Positions 25,520-34,595 of a DNA stretch of 64,000 nucleotides are shown here, piece by piece. Within the stretch, counting starts at the first letter, position 1, and each line of letters opens with the position of its first letter. Made by a program: the position numbers and the translations under genes. The notes below the pieces were generated by a model. That model made no database searches and was not told the origin of the DNA. It saw nothing but the letters and a program-made list of their open reading frames with translations. Origin of the DNA: Cytophagales bacterium (GTDB lineage: Bacteria > Bacteroidota > Bacteroidia > Cytophagales > UBA9547); contig JAAFIH010000013.1 of the NCBI GenBank assembly GCA_013297755.1, positions 41,761-105,760 of the forward strand. Reading direction: 5' to 3'.

Positions 25520-27406
25520 ATGACTTTAGACCAGTACATAAACAATATAAATCAACGCTACCAACTTGGTAATGCTACCGAGCACACTTTTCGTGGCGAT
25601 TTGCAGCAGCTTTTAGAAAGTTTAGTGCTTGACATAAGAGCCACCAACGAACCCAAACGCCAACAATGTGGTGCTCCAGATTATATTTTAACAAAAAAAG
25701 ATATTCCTGTAGGATTTATAGAAGCCAAAGATATTGGCGACACAGACCTTGAAGGTGCTAAGAAAACTGGAAATAAAGAACAATTTGACCGTTATAAAGC
25801 ATCACTTAATAACTTAATTTTTACAGACTACCTCGATTTTCATTTTTATAGAAATGGAGCTTTTGTGTTAAAAATTGAAATTGCAAAAATTGAGAATAAC
25901 AAAATAATTGCAGTTGCCGAAAACTATTCAAGATTTGAAAATCTAATCAAAGATTTTTGTTCTAATACTGGACAAAATATTAAAAGCAGCCAAAAATTAG
26001 CTGAGATGATGGCGGGCAAAGCCCGATTGTTGGCTGATGTAATTGAAAAAGCCCTCATCTCAGATGTGGAATCATCTGAAAATTCTACACTCAAAGATCA
26101 AATGACGGCTTTTAAAGAAATTTTGATACATGATATTAATCCCAAAGGATTTGCAGATGTATATGCTCAAACCATAGCTTACGGTATGTTTGCAGCTCGC
26201 TTGCACGACTCTACCCTAGAAACTTTTAGCCGACAAGAGGCCTTTGAACTTATACCAAAATCAAATCCTTTTCTAAAAAAACTTTTTGGCTACATAGCAG
26301 GATTAGAGCTTGACGACCGTATAAAATGGATTGTAGATGACCTAGTTTCTATTTTTCTTGCTTGTGATGTTGCCGAAATTCTTAAAAATTATGGAAAGAC
26401 AACAAAAATGGAAGACCCTATTATCCATTTTTATGAAGATTTTTTGAGCCAATACGACCCTATACTACGAAAAGCAAAAGGAGTGTGGTACACACCAGCA
26501 CCAGTTGTAAATTTTATTGTAAGGGCAGTTGATGATATTTTGAAAACCGAATTTCAAATGCCACAAGGCTTGGCTGATACAAGTAAAACTAAAATAAAAG
26601 TTGATTTACAAGGCAAAAAATCTGAACAAGAAGTACACAAAGTGCAGATTCTAGACCCAGCTACTGGTACAGGTACATTTTTAGCCGAAGTTGTAAAACA
26701 TATTCACAAAAAATTTGAAGGACAGCAAGGCATTTGGAGCAAATATGTAGAAAAAGATTTATTGCCACGCCTTAATGGTTTTGAGTTACTTATGGCTAGC
26801 TATGCCATGGCACATTTGCAGCTTGATTTGTTACTAACCGAAACTGGCTACAAGCCAACAACTAACCAAAGGTTTAGAGTTTACCTTACCAATAGCCTAG
26901 AAGAAAGCCACCCAGACACAGGAACACTTTTTGCCAATTGGCTTAGTGCCGAAGCCAACGAAGCCAATCATATAAAACGTGATACTCCCGTAATGTGCAT
27001 TATTGGCAACCCACCATACAGCGGAGAAAGTGCCAACAAAGGCGAATGGATTATGAGCCTAATGGAAGATTACAAAAAAGAACCAGGTGGAAAGGAAAAA
27101 CTCAAAGAAAAAAACCCAAAATGGATAAACGATGATTATGTAAAATTTATTAGGTTTAGCAGCCATTTAATCGAAAAAAATGGAGAAGGCATATTAGCTT
27201 TTATTAACCCACATGGTTACCTAGACAACCCCACATTTAGAGGTATGAGATGGCATTTGCAAAAAACTTTTGACAAAATTTACACTATTGATATGCATGG
27301 CAATAGTAAGAAAAAAGAAACAGCACCAGATGGCACAATTGACCAAAATGTGTTTGACATTATGCAAGGCGTAAGCATTAATATTTTTGTAAAAAAGAAA
27401 AAGTAA
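25520..27406 (+). CDS. Type IIG/ISP-like restriction-modification enzyme, nuclease-methylase part
   Basis: First 628 aa of a single-chain restriction-modification enzyme. The N-terminal nuclease domain has P-D in QCGAPDYILTKKD and E-A-K in VGFIEAKDI (about 50-73). A helical connector follows, then an N6-adenine methylase: VWYTPAPVVNFIVRAVDDIL (about 328), SAM-binding motif I DPATGTGTFLAEV (about 386) and catalytic NPPYSGES (about 497). No helicase domain is seen, so it is more type IIG than full type ISP. The protein ends in VSINIFVKKKK, where relatives run on into the recognition domain; here a DUF1016 gene intervenes and the rest is encoded from 28417. The start at 25520 (MTLDQYINNINQRY) fits family starts; 25460 is less likely. 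Confidence 0.85.
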   Translation: MTLDQYINNINQRYQLGNATEHTFRGDLQQLLESLVLDIRATNEPKRQQCGAPDYILTKKDIPVGFIEAKDIGDTDLEGAKKTGNKEQFDRYKASLNNLIFTDYLDFHFYRNGAFVLKIEIAKIENNKIIAVAENYSRFENLIKDFCSNTGQNIKSSQKLAEMMAGKARLLADVIEKALISDVESSENSTLKDQMTAFKEILIHDINPKGFADVYAQTIAYGMFAARLHDSTLETFSRQEAFELIPKSNPFLKKLFGYIAGLELDDRIKWIVDDLVSIFLACDVAEILKNYGKTTKMEDPIIHFYEDFLSQYDPILRKAKGVWYTPAPVVNFIVRAVDDILKTEFQMPQGLADTSKTKIKVDLQGKKSEQEVHKVQILDPATGTGTFLAEVVKHIHKKFEGQQGIWSKYVEKDLLPRLNGFELLMASYAMAHLQLDLLLTETGYKPTTNQRFRVYLTNSLEESHPDTGTLFANWLSAEANEANHIKRDTPVMCIIGNPPYSGESANKGEWIMSLMEDYKKEPGGKEKLKEKNPKWINDDYVKFIRFSSHLIEKNGEGILAFINPHGYLDNPTFRGMRWHLQKTFDKIYTIDMHGNSKKKETAPDGTIDQNVFDIMQGVSINIFVKKKK

Positions 27407-27407
27407 T

Positions 27408-28430
27408 ATGCAATATATACAAGACATAAAACAAATACTTGCCCAAGCAAGGCAAAAAACCTACACAGCCATAAATGCAGCAATGGTAGAAGCCTATTGG
27501 AAAATAGGCGAAAAAATTGTGCTAGAAGAGCAGCAAGGCAAAGAAAGAGCCACCTATGGCGAGGCAATATTAAAAGAATTGTCTAAAGCCCTTTCGCAAG
27601 ATTTTGGCAAAGGATTTTCGGAAAGAAACCTAAGAAATATGAGACAATTTTTTATAGCATTTCCAAAAATAGAGATTTGGCAGACACTATCTGCCAAATT
27701 AAGTTGGTCTCATTTTCAGTTAGTTATGAGTATTTCTAATAAAGATGCAAGGCAATATTATCTGACCGAAGCAGCCCAGCAAGGCTGGAGCGTACGCACG
27801 CTAGAAAGAAATATTGATACAATGTATTACCAACGCCTACTATCGTCTCAAGCAAAAGATATTGTAGAAAACGAAATGATAGCAAATACCCAATATTTGC
27901 AAAACGATGCCCTAGATTTTATAAAAAACCCAACAGTATTAGAGTTTTTGAGCCTACCTACAGGGCTTAGCTATAGCGAGGCCGATTTAGAAAAAGCATT
28001 AATTAATAACCTCCAACAATTTATATTAGAACTTGGCAAAGGTTTTGCCTTTGTAGCAAGGCAGCAACATATACAAACCGAAACGGCTGACTTTTATATT
28101 GACCTTGTGTTTTATAATTATTACCTAAAATGTTTCGTAATTATCGAATTAAAAACCACAAAACTTACCCACCAAGATATAGGGCAACTTGATATGTACG
28201 TACGAATGTACGATGACCTTAAAAAACCAAAAGAAGACAACCCAACCATTGGCATTTTGTTGTGCACCGAAACCGATAAAACCATTGCCAAATACTCGGT
28301 ATTGGCAAATAATAAACAACTATTTGCTAGTAAATATGTAGATTATTTACCAACCGAGCAGCAATTGATAGATGAAATAGAAAAACAAAAATTATTATTA
28401 AAACTGAATAACCCTAATGAGCAACGATAA
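27408..28430 (+). CDS. DUF1016/YhcG-type PDDEXK nuclease, intact, inside the type IIG gene
   Basis: Protein of 340 aa, full length. The N-terminal DUF1016 helical domain (about 1-170) has YWKIGEKIVLEEQQGKERA, DFGKGFSERNLRNMRQFF and SWSHFQLVMSI. The C-terminal nuclease domain has DFYIDLVFYN and FVIIELKTTKL as the PD-(D/E)xK core, followed by HQDIGQLDMYVRMYDD. Such genes often accompany type I restriction loci. Here it starts 1 nt after the stop of the nuclease-methylase piece and overlaps the recognition-domain piece by 14 nt, so all three are translationally coupled. It resembles the broken copy at 6245-7276 (same blocks) but is not a recent duplicate. Confidence 0.87.
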   Translation: MQYIQDIKQILAQARQKTYTAINAAMVEAYWKIGEKIVLEEQQGKERATYGEAILKELSKALSQDFGKGFSERNLRNMRQFFIAFPKIEIWQTLSAKLSWSHFQLVMSISNKDARQYYLTEAAQQGWSVRTLERNIDTMYYQRLLSSQAKDIVENEMIANTQYLQNDALDFIKNPTVLEFLSLPTGLSYSEADLEKALINNLQQFILELGKGFAFVARQQHIQTETADFYIDLVFYNYYLKCFVIIELKTTKLTHQDIGQLDMYVRMYDDLKKPKEDNPTIGILLCTETDKTIAKYSVLANNKQLFASKYVDYLPTEQQLIDEIEKQKLLLKLNNPNEQR

Positions 28431-29493
28431 ACTAGCCCAAGTATTTCATTTTGATTTGTTTGGAAAAAGAGAATTTAAGTATGATTTTTTGAAAAACAAC
28501 TCTTTAAAAACTATAAATTATGTCGAACTTCCAAATATTGCACCAGACTATTTTTTTGTAAATAAAAATTTTGAAGAAAAAGCAGTTTATGAAAATGGTT
28601 TTGCTGTAAATGAATTATTTAAAGTGAATTCTGTTGGTATTGTTACAGCAAACGATGATTTGTATATATCTAAATCAAAACAAAAATTAAAAGAACAAAT
28701 TTTAAAAAAATATCAATCTATTGACGTGTCTTTAATAAGACCCATTTCTTACAGACCTTTTGATAATCGGTTTTTATATAATAATGTCGATATGTTAGAA
28801 CGAAGTCGAGCAAGAGTTATGCAACATTTTTTAAAAAATGAAAATATGGGGTTAGTTTGTATTAGACGGTCTAGGAAATCTGAAAATTGGTGTGAAATTT
28901 TTTGTGTTGATAAAATAATTTCTGGCTCAACAACCATTTCTTCATTAGATATAAATTACGTTTTTCCACTTTATCTCTACCCTGAAACTCAATCAAAACA
29001 AAAAAAACTTTTCCCGATTTCAGAATCTGATAAAAGAGTTTTGGAAATGAATATGCAATATGCCAAAAACCATTTCAAGCAAGTAAATGATTTTTTCAAT
29101 AAAACAGTATTGCCATTTTATCAAAATCTCAAAAACCCTACCGAAAACGAAAAATCTTTATTTGAAGAAAATAAAAGTGCTGTGGAAGAATCAAAAACCG
29201 CATTTGAAAATATAAAAAGAAAATTAGAAGCTAAAAATGTTGGTAAAATAGAAGAACAAACTTTTGAAAGCATAGAAAGAATTCCAAATCTAAATACAGA
29301 AATTGTAAACCAAATAGCAAAAAACTTAGGTTTAACTTTTACAAACGAAAAAGAAAAAACAGATGGAACTTTTGCACCAATCGACATTTTAGATTACATC
29401 TATGCCGTTTTGCACAGCCCAGCTTACAGAGAAAAATATAAAGAATTTTTAAAAATCGATTTTCCCAGAGTGCCATATCCAAAAACCTTATAG
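28417..29493 (+). CDS. Type IIG/ISP-like enzyme, target-recognition part
   Basis: The 358-aa product starts SNDKLAQVFHFDLFGKREF. In uninterrupted relatives this sequence follows directly on the SINIFVK block, so it is the continuation of 25520-27406. Further family blocks are SLIRPISYRPFDNRFLYNN and GSTTISSLDINYVFPLYLYP. The end (TFAPIDILDYIYAVLHSPAYREKYKEFL, DFPRVPYPK) also matches the C-terminal domain. The frame closes at TAG 29491-29493, but a -1 shift in the A5 tract at 29481-29485 joins it to 29496-29828. Expected role: DNA target recognition for methylation and cutting. Confidence 0.8.
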   Translation: MSNDKLAQVFHFDLFGKREFKYDFLKNNSLKTINYVELPNIAPDYFFVNKNFEEKAVYENGFAVNELFKVNSVGIVTANDDLYISKSKQKLKEQILKKYQSIDVSLIRPISYRPFDNRFLYNNVDMLERSRARVMQHFLKNENMGLVCIRRSRKSENWCEIFCVDKIISGSTTISSLDINYVFPLYLYPETQSKQKKLFPISESDKRVLEMNMQYAKNHFKQVNDFFNKTVLPFYQNLKNPTENEKSLFEENKSAVEESKTAFENIKRKLEAKNVGKIEEQTFESIERIPNLNTEIVNQIAKNLGLTFTNEKEKTDGTFAPIDILDYIYAVLHSPAYREKYKEFLKIDFPRVPYPKTL

Positions 29494-29495
29494 GT

Positions 29496-29828
29496 TTGGG
29501 TAGCCAGTTAAGGCAAATACACTTATTAGAAAGCCCAATTGTAGAGAAATACATCACGCAGTACCCCATAGATGGCGATAATGTTGTTGGTAAAATAAAA
29601 TACCAAGACGGCAACGTTCACATAAACGACACTCAATATTTTGCCAACGTACCTCAAACAGCTTGGGACTTTTACATTGGAGGCTATCAACCAGCCCAAA
29701 AGTGGCTCAAAGACCGCAAAGAACGTACACTTGCATTTGACGACATTTTACATTATCAAAAAATAATTGTAGCACTTTCAGAAACAGATAGATTGATGAA
29801 GGAGATTGATAAAATAGAAATTGAATGA
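29496..29828 (+). pseudogene. Frameshifted C-terminal tail of the type IIG/ISP-like enzyme
   Basis: This 110-residue segment (GSQLRQIHLLESPIVEKYIT ... GGYQPAQKWLKDRKERTLAF) is the normal end of the enzyme encoded at 25520 and 28417. It has only a TTG as start and lies one frame away from the preceding piece. Reading back, its frame continues as KNLIGLG across the A5 tract at 29481-29485, so one extra A would fuse the two. It is either a real inactivating or phase-variable frameshift, a site of -1 slippage, or a base missing from the assembly. It overlaps the HEPN gene start by 4 nt. Confidence 0.72.
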
Positions 29829-31222
29829 GTGATTACCATTGTTTAGATATTGAATTTCTAAATGTTGATTTTAATTCTTACTCTATAAAAGGCAAGATTG
29901 AAGTTAGCAAGGTTCATCACGCCCATTTAACATCAAAGGATAACGAAATTGAGCTTAAAATTTTCTTTGATGACAAGTCTTATTTTGGGGATAAGTTTAT
30001 GTACTGGACAAGTAAAGTTGATTGTGAAAAATTAGGTACTTTCATAAAAGTGGAAGTAACTAAAAATCACACAAACGAACGCTTGCAAAAAGTAGATTTA
30101 TCGGAAGCAAAATTAGTTGGATGCTCAAATAGTTCTAATTATTACGAAGATGGCAAAAAGTATATCATCGTAAAAATTGACACGGCAAAATTTTATTGGA
30201 AACCTGTTGAGCACGAAAAACAAACAGCAGAATTTTACTTAGACGACAAAGATTTTAGAGTTGTAGAGCCTTTTTATTCCATATTGTCCCCAAAATCATG
30301 GACTAAAAATGATAGAAAATTTGATATTGGAAGAATGAATGACTCAACATTGTTTTATAAACTTGGTAAATCAACATTTCGCCCTGAATATAATTTTGTT
30401 TCAAAAGACGACAGCAATGAAAGGGTTGCCACAGTAACGAAAGAACCCAAAATTCAATTCAAATACAAAAAAGGAATTACTGAAACAGAAGCCATTTTTT
30501 ATGGCGATGTAATTTTGATGTTAGCTTCATTTTATTATCACATAAAGATTGACTACAAACTTCGCAGAATTCATTTGGCAGAAAACACAGTAACTATAAA
30601 AAACATTGAGCAGAAAAATTTTATAGAAACGAATGGAAACCTTTGGGGCTTTGAAATACCTTGGGATTTCAACGAGTTTCTGCAAGCAAGTTGGCAAAAA
30701 GAAACTGTAAAAAACTTTGCCTTACTTTCAAAAGCAATTACGTTGTTTAATCAATCTCATTTAGTTGATAGTTCAGCTGCTTTTTTGATTCGATATAATA
30801 TTATTGAAATTTGTGGAAAGAGTAGTAAAGAAGATAGTATTTGGAATTTTACATTAAAAAATGATGAATTAGACAACTTCTTCAATGAAACAAAAAATAG
30901 CATTTCCAATATCATTGACAAAAAGGAACAAGAACACTTTAATAATAAGTGGATTTCCATTATTAACATTATCAAGAGTAAATCCCTTAGAAAACAACTT
31001 GAAGATTCATTGACAAAAAATGACATAGATTTAGAGATATTGCCAATCAAAACAGGTAAAATCGTTCAACTAAGAAATAACATTACACACGGCAGTATTG
31101 ACAAAGTAAACGCTGAACAACTTAGACACGCCAACATTTTGTTGTACCGAATAAACGGAATACTAATCTTAAACTTGATGGGAATAAAAGATTGGAAACT
31201 AAACACAGTAATAAAAGAATGA
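29825..31222 (+). CDS. HEPN-domain protein (ApeA-like), candidate abortive-infection RNase
   Basis: Protein of 465 aa. The N-terminal 240 residues look mostly beta (MSDYHCLDIEFLNVDFNSYS, SILSPKSWTKNDRKFDIGRM) and resemble the N-terminal domain of ApeA-like defence proteins. The C-terminal part is helical and ends in QLRNNITHGSIDKVNAEQLR, holding the HEPN RNase motif R417-x4-H422. HEPN proteins of defence islands cleave RNA when phage is sensed. Its ATG overlaps the end of the type IIG frame (ATGA, 4 nt), so it is the last gene of the restriction operon. The HEPN call rests on the motif and position; ApeA likeness is tentative. Confidence 0.7.
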   Translation: MSDYHCLDIEFLNVDFNSYSIKGKIEVSKVHHAHLTSKDNEIELKIFFDDKSYFGDKFMYWTSKVDCEKLGTFIKVEVTKNHTNERLQKVDLSEAKLVGCSNSSNYYEDGKKYIIVKIDTAKFYWKPVEHEKQTAEFYLDDKDFRVVEPFYSILSPKSWTKNDRKFDIGRMNDSTLFYKLGKSTFRPEYNFVSKDDSNERVATVTKEPKIQFKYKKGITETEAIFYGDVILMLASFYYHIKIDYKLRRIHLAENTVTIKNIEQKNFIETNGNLWGFEIPWDFNEFLQASWQKETVKNFALLSKAITLFNQSHLVDSSAAFLIRYNIIEICGKSSKEDSIWNFTLKNDELDNFFNETKNSISNIIDKKEQEHFNNKWISIINIIKSKSLRKQLEDSLTKNDIDLEILPIKTGKIVQLRNNITHGSIDKVNAEQLRHANILLYRINGILILNLMGIKDWKLNTVIKE

Positions 31223-31454
31223 CAATACCAACCCTTCGCAGTCATACACATTTGCAAGCAGCACAAGCCTACATTCAAGCCAAAACTATGTCAAAGAGCT
31301 TGTAATTCCAACGCTAGACCAAAATATTTTAAAATTTCCTACCTTCAAAAAAATAAATTTACACGAAGTTTAGTTTGAAAAAAAAACAATATTGACATTG
31401 GTTTGCAAAGGGGGACGACAAAAACCACTGGCTATAACAGCAGCTATAAAAAAA
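31223..31454. other. Right edge of the defence cassette
   Basis: No gene. The first 70 bases contain cacatttgc, gcacaagcc and caagccaaaac, which echo the hairpin loop and arms at 25393-25456. The end holds ccactggctataacagcagc, a sequence type I associate with recombination sites between accessory genes of Bacteroidota. GC content is higher than in the ordinary spacers nearby. It separates the HEPN gene from the convergent fucose-synthesis operon. Confidence 0.4.
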
Positions 31455-32393
31455 TCACAACATCCCCAACGTATTTTTATAATCAATATACGTTTTTGTG
31501 AGGCCTTGGATCAAATCTGTTTTGGCTGTCCAGCCTATATTGGCAAGTGCAGATACATCCAATAATTTTCGGGGAGTGCCATCTGGTTTGGTAGTATCAA
31601 ATTTTAATTGCCCTTCATAACCTACCACTTTTTGTATTGTTTCGGCCAATTCTTTGATAGATACATCTGTGCCACAACCAATATTGAGGGCTTTGGAGTT
31701 GTTGTAGTTTTGCATCAAATAGAGGCAGGCATCGGCCAAATCATCGGCATACAAAAACTCTCTGCGTGGTGTGCCAGTGCCCCATATTTCTACAAAAGGA
31801 GCTTTGGCCATTTTGGCTTCATGGAATTTGCGTATCAATGCAGGTAGTACGTGCGAGTTGTTGAGGTCGTAGTTGTCGTTTTTGCCATACAAATTGGTGG
31901 GCATGGCCGATATAAAATTGCAATTATACTGCTCACGATAGGCTTGGCACATTTTGACACCTGCAATTTTGGCAATGGCATAAGGCTCGTTGGTGTTTTC
32001 TAGTTTGCCATCCAATAAATACTCTTCTTTGATGGGTTGTGTGGCCATTTTGGGATAGATACACGAAGAGCCCAAAAAAAGTAATTTTTCGACCTTATTC
32101 AAATATGATTCATGGATAATATTGTTTTGAATCATCAAATTTTGATAAATAAAATCAGCCCTAAAGGTATTGTTGGCATAGATGCCGCCCACTTTGGCTG
32201 CTGCCACAAACACAAATTGTGGTTTTTCGGCTCCAAAAAATTCTTTTACCAATGCTTGATTTGTTAAGTCAAGTTCTTTGGATGTTTTAGTAATAATATT
32301 GCTAAAACCGTCATTTTGCAAAGCCCTTACAATGGCCGAGCCTACCATGCCTCTATGGCCTGCAACGTATATTTTGGCGTTTTTATTCAACAT
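31455..32393 (-). CDS. fcl: GDP-L-fucose synthase
   Basis: Protein of 312 aa, a short-chain dehydrogenase of the extended type. It performs the epimerase and NADPH-dependent reductase steps that convert GDP-4-keto-6-deoxy-D-mannose to GDP-L-fucose. The Rossmann motif is [14 protein letters not shown] (residues 12-25), the catalytic Ser is in LGSSCIYPK, and Tyr-x3-Lys is in PYAIAKIAG. It starts immediately after the stop of gmd, so the two form an operon for GDP-fucose, used in surface glycans. Gene length is normal. Confidence 0.94.
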   Translation of the reverse strand: MLNKNAKIYVAGHRGMVGSAIVRALQNDGFSNIITKTSKELDLTNQALVKEFFGAEKPQFVFVAAAKVGGIYANNTFRADFIYQNLMIQNNIIHESYLNKVEKLLFLGSSCIYPKMATQPIKEEYLLDGKLENTNEPYAIAKIAGVKMCQAYREQYNCNFISAMPTNLYGKNDNYDLNNSHVLPALIRKFHEAKMAKAPFVEIWGTGTPRREFLYADDLADACLYLMQNYNNSKALNIGCGTDVSIKELAETIQKVVGYEGQLKFDTTKPDGTPRKLLDVSALANIGWTAKTDLIQGLTKTYIDYKNTLGML

Positions 32394-33506
32394 TTATTCT
32401 TTATAATTTTTAATTTTATGCCCCCCACTCGACAAATATTGATCGGCTTTGAACAAATCTATATCTGCTGCTACCATTTCTTTTACCAGCATGGCCAAGT
32501 CGTATTTTGGTTTCCAGCCAAGTTTTGTTTTTGATTTTGTAGGGTCGCCAATAAGCAAATCTACTTCTGTGGGTCTAAAATATTGTTTATCAACGGCTGC
32601 CACTTCTGTTCCAATTTTTATTTGATATTCAGGGTTGTTGCATGATTTCACAACAGCAGTTTCATCGGCACCTGTGCCATTAAAAGCTACTTCTATGCCA
32701 CATTCTGCAAATGCTAATCGCACAAACTCACGCACACGGGTAGTTACACCAGTGGCTATCACAAAGTCTTCGGGTTTTTGTTGTTGTAATATCAACCACA
32801 TGGCTTCTATGTAATCTTTGGCGTGGCCCCAATCTCTTTGAGCATCAAGGTTTCCAAGATATATTTTGTCTTGCAATCCCAGGGCGATACGAGCTACACC
32901 TCTGGTTATTTTTCGGGTTACGAAAGTTTCGCCCCTGAGTGGCGATTCGTGGTTGAATAAGATGCCATTACAAGCAAACATATTGTAAGCCTCTCTATAA
33001 TTGACAGTAATCCAATAGGCATAAATTTTGGCAGCAGCATAAGGAGAACGTGGATAAAAAGGGGTTTTTTCTGATTGGGGTACTTCTTGTACTAAGCCAT
33101 ACAATTCAGAAGTAGAGGCTTGATAAATTCTAGTTTTGTTGGTTAAACCCAAAATTCTTACTGCTTCTAGGATTCTCAAAGTGCCAATTCCATCCACATT
33201 GGCCACATATTCGGGTTCGTCAAAACTTACCATTACATGGCTCATGGCACCCAAATTGTATATTTCGTCTGGCTGTACTTGCTGTATAATTCTGATGATA
33301 TTGGTAGAGTCGCTCAAATCGCCAAAATGCAACTTAAATCTTACATTATGTTCGTGCTTATCTTGATATAAATGATCGATACGATCGGTATTAAAAAGCG
33401 ATGTTCTGCGTTTGATACCATGTACTTCGTAGCCTTTGTTGAGCAAGAACTCGGCCAAATAGGCACCATCTTGTCCTGTAATTCCTGTAATTAATGCTTT
33501 TTTCAA
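32394..33506 (-). CDS. gmd: GDP-mannose 4,6-dehydratase
   Basis: Protein of 370 aa that dehydrates GDP-D-mannose to GDP-4-keto-6-deoxy-D-mannose, the first step to GDP-fucose and GDP-rhamnose-type sugars. The NADP-binding motif is [16 protein letters not shown] (7-22), the catalytic Thr-Ser-Glu region is [10 protein letters not shown], and Tyr-x3-Lys is in [16 protein letters not shown]. The [19 protein letters not shown] block is diagnostic for Gmd. It is followed without gap by fcl and preceded by a small TPR gene 11 nt upstream. Confidence 0.95.
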   Translation of the reverse strand: MKKALITGITGQDGAYLAEFLLNKGYEVHGIKRRTSLFNTDRIDHLYQDKHEHNVRFKLHFGDLSDSTNIIRIIQQVQPDEIYNLGAMSHVMVSFDEPEYVANVDGIGTLRILEAVRILGLTNKTRIYQASTSELYGLVQEVPQSEKTPFYPRSPYAAAKIYAYWITVNYREAYNMFACNGILFNHESPLRGETFVTRKITRGVARIALGLQDKIYLGNLDAQRDWGHAKDYIEAMWLILQQQKPEDFVIATGVTTRVREFVRLAFAECGIEVAFNGTGADETAVVKSCNNPEYQIKIGTEVAAVDKQYFRPTEVDLLIGDPTKSKTKLGWKPKYDLAMLVKEMVAADIDLFKADQYLSSGGHKIKNYKE

Positions 33507-33517
33507 AATTATAATAT

Positions 33518-34288
33518 TTATTGTTTTTTACTTTTTTGTTGATTTGTATTTGTTTTTTCGGAAGCAGACGTAGATGCTGCCGTTTTTGTTTCTATATATT
33601 GAAAATTATTACGAGCCAATACAAAATCTTGGTTCAATTTCAATGCTTCTGCAAAACATTGTTTTGCGATAGCCATTTCGTTTAGATCCATTGCCAAAAC
33701 ACCTTTGATATTGAGTGCTGCAGCTTTTAACGAAATTTTCTGTTGGCCACCTTGTTGGCCTGTACCAATGGCAATTTGTTGTTTTTCTACATCTTGAGTG
33801 TTTATAATTTGGTCTAGCGAAGCATTGCATTCGGCCATTCGCTTGAGGTCGTATTGCAATGTTGCTATTTGGTATAAATGAAAAATGCTTTTTTGGGCTG
33901 CAAACAATGTTTCGTAATCTACAAGAGCTTCTTTTGTCAAGCCAAGGCTTTGGCCAGCAATGGCTTTTACTTCTAGCATGGCCATATTTTTGGCATCAGA
34001 TTGTAATATTTCTTTAGAAAGCAATAGGGCTTGTTGTGGCTGCCCCATATTGATATACACCAATGCCAAAGAATCTTTAAGGTTTTTTTCGGATGGTTTT
34101 AGGGCTATCATCTCAAAAAGTGCATTTTTGGCCACAGATAAGTCTGCATATTTTAATGCTTGTCTAAATATTTTTTCTTTTAGAGCATAATTATTGTCTT
34201 GGGTATCAGTTCCCACATTTTTTTGGGCAAAAACTGTTTCAAAATGTAATAAAATTAGTATTGATAATACGATTTTTAGTAGTTTCAT
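33518..34288 (-). CDS. Secreted TPR-repeat protein
   Basis: Protein of 256 aa with a signal peptide ([22 protein letters not shown]). TPR-like helical repeats run from about residue 36 to 235 ([40 protein letters not shown]). The C-terminus is low-complexity Ser/Thr/Lys/Gln ([14 protein letters not shown]). The partner is unknown. It precedes gmd by 11 nt and is probably on the same transcript, though a functional connection to GDP-fucose is not evident. In some relatives such proteins carry a BatE-like role, but no Bat genes are adjacent here. Confidence 0.8.
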   Translation of the reverse strand: MKLLKIVLSILILLHFETVFAQKNVGTDTQDNNYALKEKIFRQALKYADLSVAKNALFEMIALKPSEKNLKDSLALVYINMGQPQQALLLSKEILQSDAKNMAMLEVKAIAGQSLGLTKEALVDYETLFAAQKSIFHLYQIATLQYDLKRMAECNASLDQIINTQDVEKQQIAIGTGQQGGQQKISLKAAALNIKGVLAMDLNEMAIAKQCFAEALKLNQDFVLARNNFQYIETKTAASTSASEKTNTNQQKSKKQ

Positions 34289-34595
34289 TTTAGGTAATAT
34301 TTAGAAATATACTACAAATTTAAAAAAAATATGATATTCAAAAAATTTATTTAAAAATGAAACTACATTTAAAGCTAAAAATCTATTTTTCGATAAAATT
34401 TTACTTTTTTGTAAAATTTAGATAGCTATCATTCTGCTTACCTGGGTTTTACCCAAACAAATTCTACTCTATAACAAGAACTATAAAAGAAGAGAGACTT
34501 TTTTTCAAAGGAAGAGTACTTATCTAGACTTTACTATTATTTTTATTGCCCTAGCCCATATAAAATCAATAGAAAGTTGGTTTTTGAAGTTTACA
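34289..34595. other. Intergenic region, no gene seen
   Basis: About 300 bp of AT-rich sequence between two minus-strand genes. No RNA gene or clear terminator was recognised. The segment near 34575 (ttggtttttgaagtttac) recalls the end of the MITE-like family, but no second end was found. Confidence 0.4.

Noticed and set aside
29481..29493. Programmed -1 frameshift as a certain explanation for the recognition-subunit break
   Set aside because: The tract has five A's, not a full A-AAA-AAC heptamer, and no clear downstream structure was seen. Kept only as one possibility.
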